Shown piece after piece: positions 54,343-63,176 of a stretch of 64,000 bases of DNA. Under the pieces are notes generated by a model. The model was given only the letters and a program-made list of their open reading frames with translations. It was not told where the DNA came from and did no database searches. Positions within the stretch are counted from its first letter, which is position 1, and the number at the start of each line of letters is the position of its first letter. The translations under genes were made by a program, and so were the position numbers. This stretch comes from Haemophilus_A paraphrohaemolyticus_A (GTDB lineage: Bacteria; Pseudomonadota; Gammaproteobacteria; Enterobacterales; Pasteurellaceae). The stretch spans positions 576,222-640,221 of the forward strand of contig NZ_QEQF01000001.1 in the NCBI RefSeq assembly GCF_003253115.1, read 5' to 3'.

Positions 54343-54777
54343 ATGAAACTTTCTCCTCGACGCCGTGCAAGAGAGTGTGCGGTTCAAGCATTATATTCTT
54401 GGGCAATTTCGCAAAATAGCGTAGAACAAATTGAATTAGTTTTCCAAACCGATAATTTTGCATCTGAAGATCCTGAAAGCACAGGTCAAGTTGATCGTGC
54501 ATTATTTACCCGTTTATTACGCGGCACTGTAGCAAATATTGAAGAGATTGATGCTTCACTTCGTCCGTTTTTAGATCGTAACGAAGAAAATGTCGATTTA
54601 ATTGAACGTAGTATTTTACGTATGGCGGCTTATGAATTACATTTTGAACAAGATACCCCATACAAAGTGGTGATTAACGAAGCGATTGAAGTAGCAAAAG
54701 CATTCGGTTCAGACGACAGTCACAAATACATCAACGGAATCTTAGATAAATTAGCACCAGCACTTGGACGGAAATAA
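54343..54777 (+). CDS. nusB: Transcription antitermination factor NusB
   Basis: This 144-residue helical RNA-binding protein pairs with NusE (S10) at boxA of rRNA operons. SPRRRARECAVQALYSW at the N-terminus and ERSILRMAAYEL, VINEAIEVAKAFG and FVNGILDK-like YINGILDKLA at the end are family signatures. AGAGG five bases before ATG 54343 fixes the start; the long upstream frame is the end of comE in another phase. ribH, often upstream, is absent. Confidence 0.95.
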   Translation: MKLSPRRRARECAVQALYSWAISQNSVEQIELVFQTDNFASEDPESTGQVDRALFTRLLRGTVANIEEIDASLRPFLDRNEENVDLIERSILRMAAYELHFEQDTPYKVVINEAIEVAKAFGSDDSHKYINGILDKLAPALGRK

Positions 54778-54793
54778 TTTATCTACTTATTTT

Positions 54794-54819
54794 AAAGCGA
54801 GCAAAGTCTCGCTTTTTTT
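54794..54819 (+). terminator. Terminator after nusB
   Basis: AAAGCGAG and CTCGCTTT pair around a 6-base loop, followed by a T-run to 54819. Confidence 0.9.
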
Positions 54820-54850
54820 CATTTTGAGAATAATTATTTGAGAGAACAAA

Positions 54851-55813
54851 ATGGGCGAATTTGATCTGATCAAGCGGTATTTTTCGCGAAAAAGTTTGCA
54901 AAATGAGGTAATCTTATCGGTGGGCGATGATTGTGCGATTACCAGCATCTCCGCAGGCTACCAACTTGCGATTACCACAGATACCTTAGTGGAAGGCACG
55001 CATTTCTTACCTTCGATTTCTCCTGCCGCCTTAGCTTATAAAAGCGTTGCAGTAAACTTAAGCGACTTAGCCGCGATGGGAGCAACGCCTACTTGGGTGT
55101 CGCTTGCACTCACCTTACCCGAAATCAAAGAAGCATGGTTAGCTGAATTTAGCCAAAGCTTGTTTGCTATTTTAGATCGCTATAGCATGAGTTTAATTGG
55201 GGGCGATACCACTAAAGGACCGCTTTCGATTACCCTTACTGCTCAAGGTTTTTTGCCTGAAAATCAAGGTTTATTCCGCCACCAAGCCAAAGTGGGCGAT
55301 TGGATCTTTGTTTCTGGCTTTTTGGGTGATAGTGCGGCAGGGCTCGATTTACTTTTACAAAATCGCAAAATAGAGAACGAATCTGACCGCTATTTCATTC
55401 AACGCCATCTGCACCCAACGCCTCGTGTCGAACTCGGTTTAGCCCTTCGTGCATTTTCTTGTTGTGCATTGGATATTTCTGATGGATTACTTGCTGATCT
55501 GGGGCATATTTTAGAACGTAGTCAAGTTGGCGCGGAAATTTATCTCGAAAATCTACCGCTTTCACACCATTTATGCACCCAATACGAACAAACACAAGCG
55601 GAAAAATTTGCTTTAACGGGGGGCGAAGATTATGAACTTTGCTTTACTGTCAGCGAAGAAAAACGCGAAGAGATGGAGCAAGTTTTACGTTCGCAAGGGA
55701 TAAAAGTAACCTGCATCGGTCAAATTCTCCCTGCAACAAGCGGTTTAAATTTACTTAAAAATGGCAAAAAAATGGCTTTACCTACCCATATTGGTTTTGA
55801 CCATTTTAGCTAA
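54851..55813 (+). CDS. thiL: Thiamine-monophosphate kinase
   Basis: This 320-residue PurM-fold kinase makes the cofactor thiamine diphosphate. Metal- and ATP-binding motifs are VGDDCAI (near 25), DTLVEGTHF (near 44-52), VNLSDLAAMGA and GGDTTKG; the C-terminal DISDGLLADLGHI and GGEDYELCF complete the family set. GAGAACAAA precedes the ATG. pgpA follows by 15 bases, a conserved pairing. Confidence 0.95.
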   Translation: MGEFDLIKRYFSRKSLQNEVILSVGDDCAITSISAGYQLAITTDTLVEGTHFLPSISPAALAYKSVAVNLSDLAAMGATPTWVSLALTLPEIKEAWLAEFSQSLFAILDRYSMSLIGGDTTKGPLSITLTAQGFLPENQGLFRHQAKVGDWIFVSGFLGDSAAGLDLLLQNRKIENESDRYFIQRHLHPTPRVELGLALRAFSCCALDISDGLLADLGHILERSQVGAEIYLENLPLSHHLCTQYEQTQAEKFALTGGEDYELCFTVSEEKREEMEQVLRSQGIKVTCIGQILPATSGLNLLKNGKKMALPTHIGFDHFS

Positions 55814-55828
55814 AGCAAAGGAAAAGGA

Positions 55829-56305
55829 ATGGATAAAAAAATTAACTTAAAAAATCCCGTACATTTTTTAGCAGTCGGATTCGGCTCAGGCTTATTAAAG
55901 CCTGCACCAGGCACTTGGGGCACGCTTGCAGGCTTAATGCTTTCTATTTTGCTTTGGAATATAACCCAATCAAACCTATTTTTTATTTTTCTTGCCGTTA
56001 TTTCTTTTATTTTTGGCTGCTATCTTTGCCAAAAAATGAGCAATGATTTAGGCGTACACGATGATGGAAGAATAGTTTGGGATGAAATTGTCGCAATATT
56101 TTTAATGTTCGCCTTTTTACCTGAATATAATTGGTTTACTTATATTTTTACTTTTATAAGCTTCCGTATTTTTGATATTTTAAAACCTTATCCAATTCGT
56201 TATTTTGATGAAAAATTAGAAAGTGGCTTAGGTATTATGGTAGATGATATTCTTGCCGCCATTTTTGCTTTAATTTCATTACATTTGATTTATTGGATTA
56301 TTTAA
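55829..56305 (+). CDS. pgpA: Phosphatidylglycerophosphatase A
   Basis: This 158-residue membrane phosphatase converts phosphatidylglycerophosphate to phosphatidylglycerol. GFGSGLLKPAPGTWGTLAGL near the N-terminus and WDEIVAIF and RIFDILKPYPI are the PgpA signatures. It is cotranscribed with thiL and overlaps the next gene by one base (TAATG). Confidence 0.95.
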   Translation: MDKKINLKNPVHFLAVGFGSGLLKPAPGTWGTLAGLMLSILLWNITQSNLFFIFLAVISFIFGCYLCQKMSNDLGVHDDGRIVWDEIVAIFLMFAFLPEYNWFTYIFTFISFRIFDILKPYPIRYFDEKLESGLGIMVDDILAAIFALISLHLIYWII

Positions 56306-56937
56306 TGCTCACTATTTTATTTATTCATCTTGTTGGACTTGCAAGCCCTGGTCCTGATTTCTTTTATGTAGTTCGTCAATCCGCAAGCCACTCAACCAGA
56401 GCAGGCATTTTAGCTTCGGTTGGAATTGCAATGGGGATTATCTTTTGGGCAGCTTTTGCAATTTTCGGCTTAGCGTGGTTAAAACATAGCGTAGGGAATG
56501 TGTTGCAATATGCAATTATGTTATTAGGTGGCGGTTATTTAGCTTATTTAGGCTCGAAAATGGTTCGGGTGAAGGATAATGCAAAATTTAGTGAAGAAAA
56601 GACTGATTTATTAGAATTAAACGCCATCATAGAAATTCGCAAAGGTTTAATGATCAACATAATGAATGCTAAAGCGGGCGTTTATTTTACTAGCGTTATT
56701 TCCGCATTTTTAGACCAATTTACTGAAACTTATCAGCTTTTTGAATTGCTGTTTTTATTTGTTTTTTTAACCTTTATCTATTTCTATTTAGTCGCATTAT
56801 TATTTTCGCGTAAACCAATTCGCAAAATTTATGCAAAAAACAGCCGCTATATTGATAATGCTGCTGGAGTAATTTTTATCGGATTTGGATTAAAACTGAT
56901 TTATGAGGGGATAACGCATTTAGCGGTAATTTTATAG
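56305..56937 (+). CDS. LysE/RhtB family exporter
   Basis: This 210-residue protein with about six helices fits the LysE/RhtB family of amino acid exporters. The N-terminal signature PGPDFFYVVRQSASHSTRAG is typical. A TTG at 56293 would add four residues, but ATG 56305 joins the pgpA stop. It forms the end of the thiL-pgpA operon, before a terminator. Homoserine, threonine or another amino acid could be the substrate. Confidence 0.88.
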   Translation: MLTILFIHLVGLASPGPDFFYVVRQSASHSTRAGILASVGIAMGIIFWAAFAIFGLAWLKHSVGNVLQYAIMLLGGGYLAYLGSKMVRVKDNAKFSEEKTDLLELNAIIEIRKGLMINIMNAKAGVYFTSVISAFLDQFTETYQLFELLFLFVFLTFIYFYLVALLFSRKPIRKIYAKNSRYIDNAAGVIFIGFGLKLIYEGITHLAVIL

Positions 56938-56940
56938 AAT

Positions 56941-56968
56941 AATGGGCGTAATGTACGCCCATTTTATT
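56941..56968. terminator. Bidirectional terminator between lysE-type and terC-type genes
   Basis: AATGGGCGTA and TACGCCCATT form a 10-bp stem with a three-base loop, followed by TTATTAT. It serves both converging genes. Confidence 0.85.
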
Positions 56969-57968
56969 ATCTACGCTTTTTCTCTGGAAAAATAAGAGAA
57001 GCAATCACACCAATAAATAACACACCTAAAACAATAAATAAGCTGGTGTTTGGCGAAATATGGAAACCCGTATCGAATACGGCGTGGTTCCAAGATTGAA
57101 CTCCCATTTTAAAACCGATAAAGAATAATAATGCAATCACTGACTTTTCTAAATGAACTAAATATTTTGTAAGCGCCGCCAAAATAAAATAGAGGCTACG
57201 CAAACCAAGAATAGCAAAAATCATTGCTGCATAAACTAAGAGCGGTTCTTGTGTTACGGCAATCACGGCTGGCACTGAATCAAACGCAAAAGCAACATCG
57301 GAGGTTTCAATTGCGATTAAACATAAAAATGCAGGCGTTGCATAACGTAAGCCTTTGCGGGTTACATTTGCGAGCTCTTCCGCTTTTAATTCGGCGTGTT
57401 TAACGAAGAAATTGTCACCGTGTAATTTCGGTAGCACAGGCATCATTTTACCAATCCAACGCACGCTCCAATGGTTTGTATAATCTTCAATTTCTTCTTC
57501 TGCCTCGTCTTTAGTAGTCAGCATTTTCCAGCCACTCCAGAGTACGAACAATGCGAAAATGAAGCCAACCCAAGGGCTTGCCGCGAATAAGCCTGTACCA
57601 AGCACCACGAAAATCGCACGGAATACTAATGCCCCTAAAATGCCCCAATATAAGATGCGATGTTGCAATTTACCTGTAATACCAAACGAGGCAAAAATAG
57701 CCACAAAGACCATTAAGTTATCAATTGATAAACTTTTTTCTAAAACATAGCCTGCTAAATATAAATCCGCCCAAGAAGCATCAAAACGAATATATAAATA
57801 AACGTAAAATGCAACAGCTAATGAAATCCAAAATAACGACCACATTGCCGCATTTTTTACTGTAATTTCTTCGCTATTTTTATGGGCAACTAAATCCATA
57901 TAAATGGAAAAAAAAATTACCGTAAAAAAGACAATAATTGTTTCTAAAGGAAAACCAAAGTGTGCCAT
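56967..57968 (-). CDS. TerC/Alx family membrane protein
   Basis: This 333-residue protein has about nine helices and belongs to the TerC/Alx/YkoY family, recently linked to manganese efflux. Typical motifs are EKSLSIDNLMVFVAIF (near 85-100) and AIETSDVAFAFDSVPAV (near 220-236), whose acidic residues line the metal path. The length is near E. coli Alx (321). The gap to gpmB upstream is only 22 bases, so there is no room for the pH/Mn-responsive yybP-ykoY type leader that precedes alx or mntP in other species; the gene is probably cotranscribed with gpmB. Confidence 0.85.
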   Translation of the reverse strand: MAHFGFPLETIIVFFTVIFFSIYMDLVAHKNSEEITVKNAAMWSLFWISLAVAFYVYLYIRFDASWADLYLAGYVLEKSLSIDNLMVFVAIFASFGITGKLQHRILYWGILGALVFRAIFVVLGTGLFAASPWVGFIFALFVLWSGWKMLTTKDEAEEEIEDYTNHWSVRWIGKMMPVLPKLHGDNFFVKHAELKAEELANVTRKGLRYATPAFLCLIAIETSDVAFAFDSVPAVIAVTQEPLLVYAAMIFAILGLRSLYFILAALTKYLVHLEKSVIALLFFIGFKMGVQSWNHAVFDTGFHISPNTSLFIVLGVLFIGVIASLIFPEKKRR

Positions 57969-57990
57969 ATAACCTACAAAAAAATAAAAA

Positions 57991-58623
57991 TTAAACTAAA
58001 TGATCGATATTATTAAATTCAACTAATTCCACCTTGCCATTTTCAACTTTGGCAATATTGATGGCGGTATTCATCACAAATTTGTGTTTTTCTTCATCAC
58101 GACATTCCGACCAATGCAAGCCTTTTAACACTGCAGTTAAAACGGTTAAGGTCATTCCGTGTGCGACAATCAACACATTTTCGTTATCTTTGTGCAATTC
58201 GGCAATTTGGTTGAACACCTTAAATACACGCTGATAAAGTTGTTCGTACGTTTCGCCGCCATTTTCCAATGCCTTATATTTAGCAGGTGTTTTTTTCATC
58301 ACCCAATATTCATCGTTCTCATATAAATCTACTGACTTCATCCCTTCCCAGCTACCGAAATCAAATTCGTTTAAGCCCCAATGATGAAAATGCGGAACGT
58401 TTTGCGCCTCATTTTCCGCCAGAATATAGTTTGCTGTATCTTGTGCACGCTTTTGCATACTGGAATAAGCCGCAGTAAATTTAACAGCTTTCAACGCTTG
58501 TCCTGCTTTTTTCGCACCTTCAATCCCCTCTTCAACCAAAGGCGAATCGCCCGAGCCTTGCAAGCGCCCTTCAATATTCCACACGGTTTTGCCATGTCGA
58601 ATTAAATAAATATTTAGTGCCAT
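57991..58623 (-). CDS. Histidine phosphatase family protein (GpmB-like)
   Basis: This 210-residue protein has the RHG motif LIRHGKTVWN near the N-terminus and VAHGMTLTVL near 150, the two catalytic His of the phosphoglycerate mutase superfamily. ATG 58623 is chosen over 58647 because AAAGGAA lies seven bases before it. Whether it is a mutase or a phosphatase of small molecules cannot be told. It lies directly upstream of the terC-type gene. Confidence 0.88.
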   Translation of the reverse strand: MALNIYLIRHGKTVWNIEGRLQGSGDSPLVEEGIEGAKKAGQALKAVKFTAAYSSMQKRAQDTANYILAENEAQNVPHFHHWGLNEFDFGSWEGMKSVDLYENDEYWVMKKTPAKYKALENGGETYEQLYQRVFKVFNQIAELHKDNENVLIVAHGMTLTVLTAVLKGLHWSECRDEEKHKFVMNTAINIAKVENGKVELVEFNNIDHLV

Positions 58624-58667
58624 CTCTATTTCCTTTAAAATAGCCAAAAAAGAATCGGAATTATAAC

Positions 58668-59312
58668 ATGAATTTGCATTTTACTCTCTGCCTGCAACAT
58701 CGGGATTTTGTGATCATCAATAAACCTGCTGGTATCAGTGTTCACAAAGATCAGCAAGCGGTCGGATTCACTGAATTAGTTGCAAAACAGCTTGGTGTAG
58801 AGCAAGTTTGGCTTGTGCATCGATTAGATAAAATTACCTCAGGCTTGCTCATTCTAGCCTTAAATAAAGAAGCGGCAACGAATTTCTATACGCTATTTGA
58901 ACAACACAAAATCCAAAAAACCTATTGGGCAATTAGCGACAAAAAGCCGAAAAAGAAACAGGGTAAAATTGTGGGCGATATGCAAAAATCAAGAAATGGG
59001 GTGTGGAAACTTTGCCATAGCAAGGAAAATCCTGCGATTACGCAATTTAGCTCGCATTCTATTGAACCACCACTTCGCTATTTTATTTTGCAACCCAAAA
59101 CAGGCAAAACGCACCAATTACGCGTTGCAATGAAAAGTTTGGGCAGTCCGATTCTAGGCGATAGTTTGTATTCTGGTTCAGAATCGGATCGTGTTTACCT
59201 ACACGCCTATCAGCTTGAATTTGATTATCAAAATGAGCATTTTTACGTGCAAGCCTTGCCTGAAAGCGGTCAAATTTGGCAGAAAGTTTGTAAGATTGAA
59301 ATGGAAAAATAG
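58668..59312 (+). CDS. RluA-family pseudouridine synthase, short form
   Basis: This 214-residue protein has the catalytic motif HRLDKITSGLL (Asp near 54) and TGKTHQLRVAM near 145, without an S4 domain. It is a second RluA-type enzyme besides RluA at 11525. Its target uridine is unknown. The chain differs from RluA in a Lys-rich insert (KKPKKKQGK) before the TGKTHQLR motif. Confidence 0.86.
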   Translation: MNLHFTLCLQHRDFVIINKPAGISVHKDQQAVGFTELVAKQLGVEQVWLVHRLDKITSGLLILALNKEAATNFYTLFEQHKIQKTYWAISDKKPKKKQGKIVGDMQKSRNGVWKLCHSKENPAITQFSSHSIEPPLRYFILQPKTGKTHQLRVAMKSLGSPILGDSLYSGSESDRVYLHAYQLEFDYQNEHFYVQALPESGQIWQKVCKIEMEK

Positions 59313-59362
59313 AGTACAATTTACACTGTTTTATAATAAATAAAGCAACTATAGAGGCAATT

Positions 59363-60661
59363 ATGAGCTTGTTTGAAGCTATTTTAATTATTATTTTATT
59401 AATTTTAACCAGTACGGTCATTTCATTATCGGAAATTGCACTTGCTGGAGCGAGACGTTTAAAACTGCAAGCAATGGCGAATACGGGCGACTTACGCGCT
59501 GAAAGAGTGATGAAATTGCAGGAACAACCTGGACGATTTATCACCGTCGTGCAAATTGGGTTGAATATGGTTGCCATTCTTGGTGGTGTGGTGGGCGAAA
59601 GTGCGATTAACCCATATTTCAGCCAGCTTTTTAGAGAGTATTCCGATGCAGCTTGGGTTGATTCTGCGGCTTCTTGGACCGCCTTTTTACTCGTGACATC
59701 TGCATTCGTATTATTTGCAGATTTAATGCCAAAACGTATTGCGATGACTTATCCAGAGCAAGTGGCTGTTCGCACAATCCGAGTAATGAGTTTTGCGATC
59801 ATTCTGTTTAAACCCATTGTGATGTTTTTTGACTGGATCGCTAACTCGCTCTTCCATCTTTTTGGTGTATCAACTGTTCGTCAAGAGAATATGACGACTG
59901 AAGATATTGTGGCAGTCGTTGATGCGGGTGCTAAAGCGGGCGTGTTGAATACGCACGAACATTATTTGATTGAAAACGTATTTGAAATGCAAGAACGCCG
60001 TGTCACTTCAACAATGACCACACGTGAAAATATCATTTTTTTAGATCGCACCGATAACAAAGAGCAAGTACTCCAAACGCTTGGCGAAGATCCGCACTCT
60101 AAATTGCTGATTTGCGATAATGGCTTAGATAAAATTTTAGGCTATGTTGAATCGCACAATTTGCTCACGCAATATCTTAAAAATGAGAACGTCTCGCTTA
60201 CCGATCAACGCTTATTGCGTAAAACCATTTTTATTCCAGATACGCTTTCACTTTACGAAGTGTTGGAGCTGTTTAAATCAGCAGGCGAAGATTTTGCCGT
60301 GATTGTGAATGAATATGCCCTCGTGGTCGGCATTATCACGCTTAACGATGTAATGAGTATTGTAATGGGCGAATTAGTTTCCACCGAAGAAGAACAGATC
60401 GTTCGCCGTGATGAAGATTCGTGGTTAATCGATGGAGCGACTCCTCTTGAAGATGTAATGCGTGCATTAGAAATTGAGGAATTTCCACACGCTGAAAATT
60501 ACGAAACCATCGGTGGATTTATGATGTATATGCTTCGTAAGATCCCGAAAAAAACCGATTTTGTGTTGTATGATCAATATAAATTTGAAATTATCGACAC
60601 CGAGAATTTTAAAATTGACCAGCTGATGGTGTCGTTTAGAAAAGATATTAAAACAGAATAA
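59363..60661 (+). CDS. CNNM/CBS-domain transporter (HlyC/CorC family)
   Basis: This 432-residue inner-membrane protein has a DUF21/CNNM membrane domain (about 1-190; SEIALAGARRLKLQAMANTG and the EEHxxI-like EHYLIENVFEMQERRV hinge), a CBS pair (about 200-335) and a CorC/HlyC C-terminal domain (about 345-425). The family is related to CNNM magnesium transporters, and some members affect Mg or Co efflux. The older name hemolysin is not supported by any toxin feature. AGAGGC precedes the ATG. Confidence 0.87.
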   Translation: MSLFEAILIIILLILTSTVISLSEIALAGARRLKLQAMANTGDLRAERVMKLQEQPGRFITVVQIGLNMVAILGGVVGESAINPYFSQLFREYSDAAWVDSAASWTAFLLVTSAFVLFADLMPKRIAMTYPEQVAVRTIRVMSFAIILFKPIVMFFDWIANSLFHLFGVSTVRQENMTTEDIVAVVDAGAKAGVLNTHEHYLIENVFEMQERRVTSTMTTRENIIFLDRTDNKEQVLQTLGEDPHSKLLICDNGLDKILGYVESHNLLTQYLKNENVSLTDQRLLRKTIFIPDTLSLYEVLELFKSAGEDFAVIVNEYALVVGIITLNDVMSIVMGELVSTEEEQIVRRDEDSWLIDGATPLEDVMRALEIEEFPHAENYETIGGFMMYMLRKIPKKTDFVLYDQYKFEIIDTENFKIDQLMVSFRKDIKTE

Positions 60662-60742
60662 TAATGATGTTTTATACAGTTTATGATAGACTAGATATTC
60701 TCAAGTAGTGAGATTTTAAATTAATTTCTTCGGTATTCACTA

Positions 60743-60904
60743 CTGCCAAATCTCCCCTACCCCTCTTTGCTAAAGAGGGGGATTTTCTTAATATAAAAGA
60801 AATATCGACGGTATTATTCTTAATCTAAAAGTATAGCAATAGGGCTTTATTATTCAGAGACCTAATCCCCTCTTTAGCAAAGAGGGGTAGGGGAGATTTG
60901 GCAG
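60743..60904. repeat. 162-bp fold-back (MITE-like) element
   Basis: Two 38-bp arms (60743-60780 and 60867-60904) are exact inverted copies. Each arm contains its own palindrome around CCCCTCTTT-GC-TAAAGAGGGG. The 86 bases between are AT-rich and show no frame. Large inverted repeats like this are typical of small non-autonomous elements. It fills most of the gap between the CNNM gene and ruvA. Confidence 0.85.
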
Positions 60905-60957
60905 GCAGAGAAAACGAGGCTCATAAAAGCTTTCATGCTCAAATAAACAGGAATGCT

Positions 60958-61563
60958 ATGATTGGTCGATTACACGGTAAAATTATTGAAAAGCAACCGC
61001 CTGAAATGGTGTTAGATGTACAAGGCATAGGCTATGAAATCCTATTGCCAATGACCAGTTTCTACGATTTACCACAATTGGGCGAAGAAACCACCATTTT
61101 TACACATCTTGTCGTTCGCGAAGATGCACATTTACTCTTTGGCTTTGCCCAAAAACAAGATAGAACCTTATTTCGTGAACTCATCAAAACCAATGGTATT
61201 GGTCCAAAACTTGCCCTTGCTATTTTGTCTGCAATGTCTGTTTCTCAGTTTGCAAATGCAGTTGAGAATGAAGAATTAGCAAAACTGACTAAAATCCCTG
61301 GCATCGGGCGTAAAACGGCAGAACGTTTATTGGTTGAGCTTAAAGGTAAGTTTAAAGGAATGGCACAGGGCGATTTCTTCATTGAAAAATCGCACGATCA
61401 AATTGTGGCAAGTTCACAAACTGATCCAGCCGATGAGGCTCGAGATGCCTTGATTGCGCTTGGCTACAAACCTGCTGATGCAGAGAAAATGATTAAGAAA
61501 GTCAATAAAGCTGGGGCAACTAGCGAACAATTAATTCGTGAAGCCTTGAAAAATTCTCTTTAA
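60958..61563 (+). CDS. ruvA: Holliday junction helicase subunit RuvA
   Basis: This 201-residue protein binds four-way DNA junctions as a tetramer and recruits RuvB. An OB domain (1-64) is followed by two helix-hairpin-helix motifs (NGIGPKLALAIL and PGIGRKTAERLL) and the mobile RuvB-contacting domain (about 155-201). CAGGA lies five bases before ATG 60958; the longer start at 60898 falls in the fold-back element. ruvB is 21 bases downstream. ruvC, usually just upstream, is missing. Confidence 0.95.
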   Translation: MIGRLHGKIIEKQPPEMVLDVQGIGYEILLPMTSFYDLPQLGEETTIFTHLVVREDAHLLFGFAQKQDRTLFRELIKTNGIGPKLALAILSAMSVSQFANAVENEELAKLTKIPGIGRKTAERLLVELKGKFKGMAQGDFFIEKSHDQIVASSQTDPADEARDALIALGYKPADAEKMIKKVNKAGATSEQLIREALKNSL

Positions 61564-61584
61564 TAGATTGCGAATAAAATAAAA

Positions 61585-62592
61585 ATGATTGAAGCCGATA
61601 GAATAATTAGTGCCTCACCCAAAAAAGAAGAGGAAGTGATTGACCGAGCTATTCGTCCGAAATTGCTAGCAGATTATGTTGGACAGCCTTCGGTGCGGGA
61701 GCAAATGGATATTTTTATTCAAGCTGCTAAATTGCGAAATGAAGCTTTAGACCACCTTTTGATTTTTGGACCACCAGGTTTAGGCAAAACCACGCTTGCC
61801 AATATTGTGGCGAACGAAATGGGCGTGAATATTCATACCACCTCTGGCCCCGTACTTGAAAAAGCAGGCGATTTAGCCGCAATGCTCACCAACCTTGAGC
61901 CTTATGATGTGCTTTTTATCGACGAAATCCACCGCTTGTCGCCTGCTATTGAAGAGGTGCTTTACCCCGCGATGGAAGATTATCAGCTTGATATTATGAT
62001 CGGAGAAGGTCCTGCCGCTCGCTCAATTAAATTGGATTTACCGCCCTTTACATTAGTAGGTGCAACGACACGTGCAGGTTCTTTAACCTCGCCACTGCGT
62101 GACCGTTTCGGGATTGTACAACGCCTAGAGTTTTATTCGGTTGAAGATTTAACCTCCATCGTACAACGTAGTGCCGATTGCTTAAATTTAGACTTATCAG
62201 CAAATGGGGCTCACGAAATTGCGCGCCGTTCACGCGGTACCCCACGTATTGCGAACCGCTTACTTCGCCGAGTAAGAGATTATGCGGACGTTCGCAATAA
62301 CGGCATTATCAGCTCAGAAATTGCTAAACAAGCGCTTTCAATGCTAGATGTGGACTCTGAAGGCTTTGATTTTATGGACATCAAACTTTTACAAGCCATT
62401 GTGGAACGTTTTGATGGTGGACCTGTTGGCTTAGATAACCTCGCCGCTGCAATTGGCGAAGAGCGTGATACCATTGAAGATGTGCTAGAACCTTACCTAA
62501 TCCAACAAGGCTTCTTGCAACGCACTCCACGTGGACGAATTGCGACCCCAAGAACTTATGAGCATTTGAAAAGATTTGCTCCGTCCTACTAG
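61585..62592 (+). CDS. ruvB: Holliday junction branch migration ATPase RuvB
   Basis: This 335-residue AAA+ motor drives branch migration. Walker A is GPPGLGKTT (residues 62-70), Walker B DEIHRLS, sensor 1 GATTRAG, and the winged-helix DNA-binding domain ends RTPRGRIATPRTYEH. The last residues LKRFAPSY and the stop codon touch the right-end hairpin of the IS200/IS605-like remnant, so the very end may be altered by the insertion. Confidence 0.95.
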   Translation: MIEADRIISASPKKEEEVIDRAIRPKLLADYVGQPSVREQMDIFIQAAKLRNEALDHLLIFGPPGLGKTTLANIVANEMGVNIHTTSGPVLEKAGDLAAMLTNLEPYDVLFIDEIHRLSPAIEEVLYPAMEDYQLDIMIGEGPAARSIKLDLPPFTLVGATTRAGSLTSPLRDRFGIVQRLEFYSVEDLTSIVQRSADCLNLDLSANGAHEIARRSRGTPRIANRLLRRVRDYADVRNNGIISSEIAKQALSMLDVDSEGFDFMDIKLLQAIVERFDGGPVGLDNLAAAIGEERDTIEDVLEPYLIQQGFLQRTPRGRIATPRTYEHLKRFAPSY

Positions 62593-62615
62593 CTCCCACG
62601 CTTTGCGTGGGCTAC
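62590..62615 (+). terminator. IS right-end hairpin doubling as ruvB terminator
   Basis: CCCACGC (62595-62601) and GCGTGGG (62605-62611) pair around TTT, right at the ruvB stop codon. Subterminal hairpins are typical for IS200/IS605 right ends. No U-tract follows on the plus strand, so it may act only partially as a terminator. Confidence 0.55.
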
Positions 62616-62698
62616 TCTCGGTGGGTTCTTGCTACTGACCTCTCAATGAAGTTCACTTCACAAGCTCGACGGCTGTGTCCCAGCCTGATATTTTACGC

Positions 62699-63006
62699 TT
62701 AGGCAATGGCTCGCCCACGCTCCAAAACATTTAATGCCCCAACCATATCCACATTTCCCTTATAGCCACATTCTACGCATTCAAAATCAGCCTGCGTTTG
62801 GTGATTTTTCTTGGGTATAACCGCAAACAAGGGCAAGTTCAGCTCGTATTTGGCGGCAGATCAGCCACTAAAAAACCACCTAGCTATTGCGTTTTATAGT
62901 CCCACTGACGGCGGAACTCTAACCAAGATTGATCTAATATCGCTCGGTTCAAACCTGATTTCTGTTTTACATTCTTGCCGTGCTCTTCCGCAGTGCCTTT
63001 GGCAGA
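62699..63006 (-). pseudogene. Decayed tnpB (IS200/IS605 OrfB) C-terminal fragment
   Basis: On the reverse strand, SAKGTAEEHGKNVKQKSGLN..SWLEFRRQWDYKTQ, then after an in-frame TAG (62884-62886) LGGFLVADLPPNTS, a TGA (62839-62841), TCPC, and after frame changes KNHQTQADFECVECGYKGN..MVGALNVLERGRAIA and a final stop. This is the order of the TnpB C-terminal third: RuvC-like region, first CxxC, then the second zinc knuckle CVEC and the terminal Asp-containing helix. Two stops and at least two frameshifts show it is dead. The start and the left end of the element are missing. TnpB proteins are RNA-guided nucleases encoded with these elements. Confidence 0.88.
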
Positions 63007-63130
63007 ACAATGAATTAAGGGACGTTTGGTCTAGTTATCTAGTACAGCCCCTTAGGATTTATTACATAACTGCTCTCAACAGCGGTTAAATTTATACTGT
63101 TTTTTACAAGATAAGAGCATTTACATAATA

Positions 63131-63160
63131 AAACCACTCGGGTTTCCCCGAGTGATTTTT
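63131..63160 (-). terminator. Terminator of the adhesin gene
   Basis: CACTCGGG and CCCGAGTG pair around TTTC, with TTTTATT following on the reverse strand. It lies 17 bases beyond the adhesin stop. Confidence 0.85.
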
Positions 63161-63176
63161 AATTATCTAGTATAAA

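Larger units (their letters stand above)
62593..63176. other. Gap with IS200/IS605 remnant
   Basis: This 584-bp gap holds the IS right-end hairpin, 85 bases of probable right-end/reRNA sequence, the decayed tnpB fragment, about 125 bases with no recognisable content, and the terminator of the adhesin gene. No intact gene is seen. Confidence 0.7.

Noticed and set aside
62811..63089. A 92-codon plus-strand frame downstream of ruvB
   Set aside because: It lies antisense to the decayed tnpB, whose protein similarity on the reverse strand is clear; the plus-strand frame has no recognisable features.
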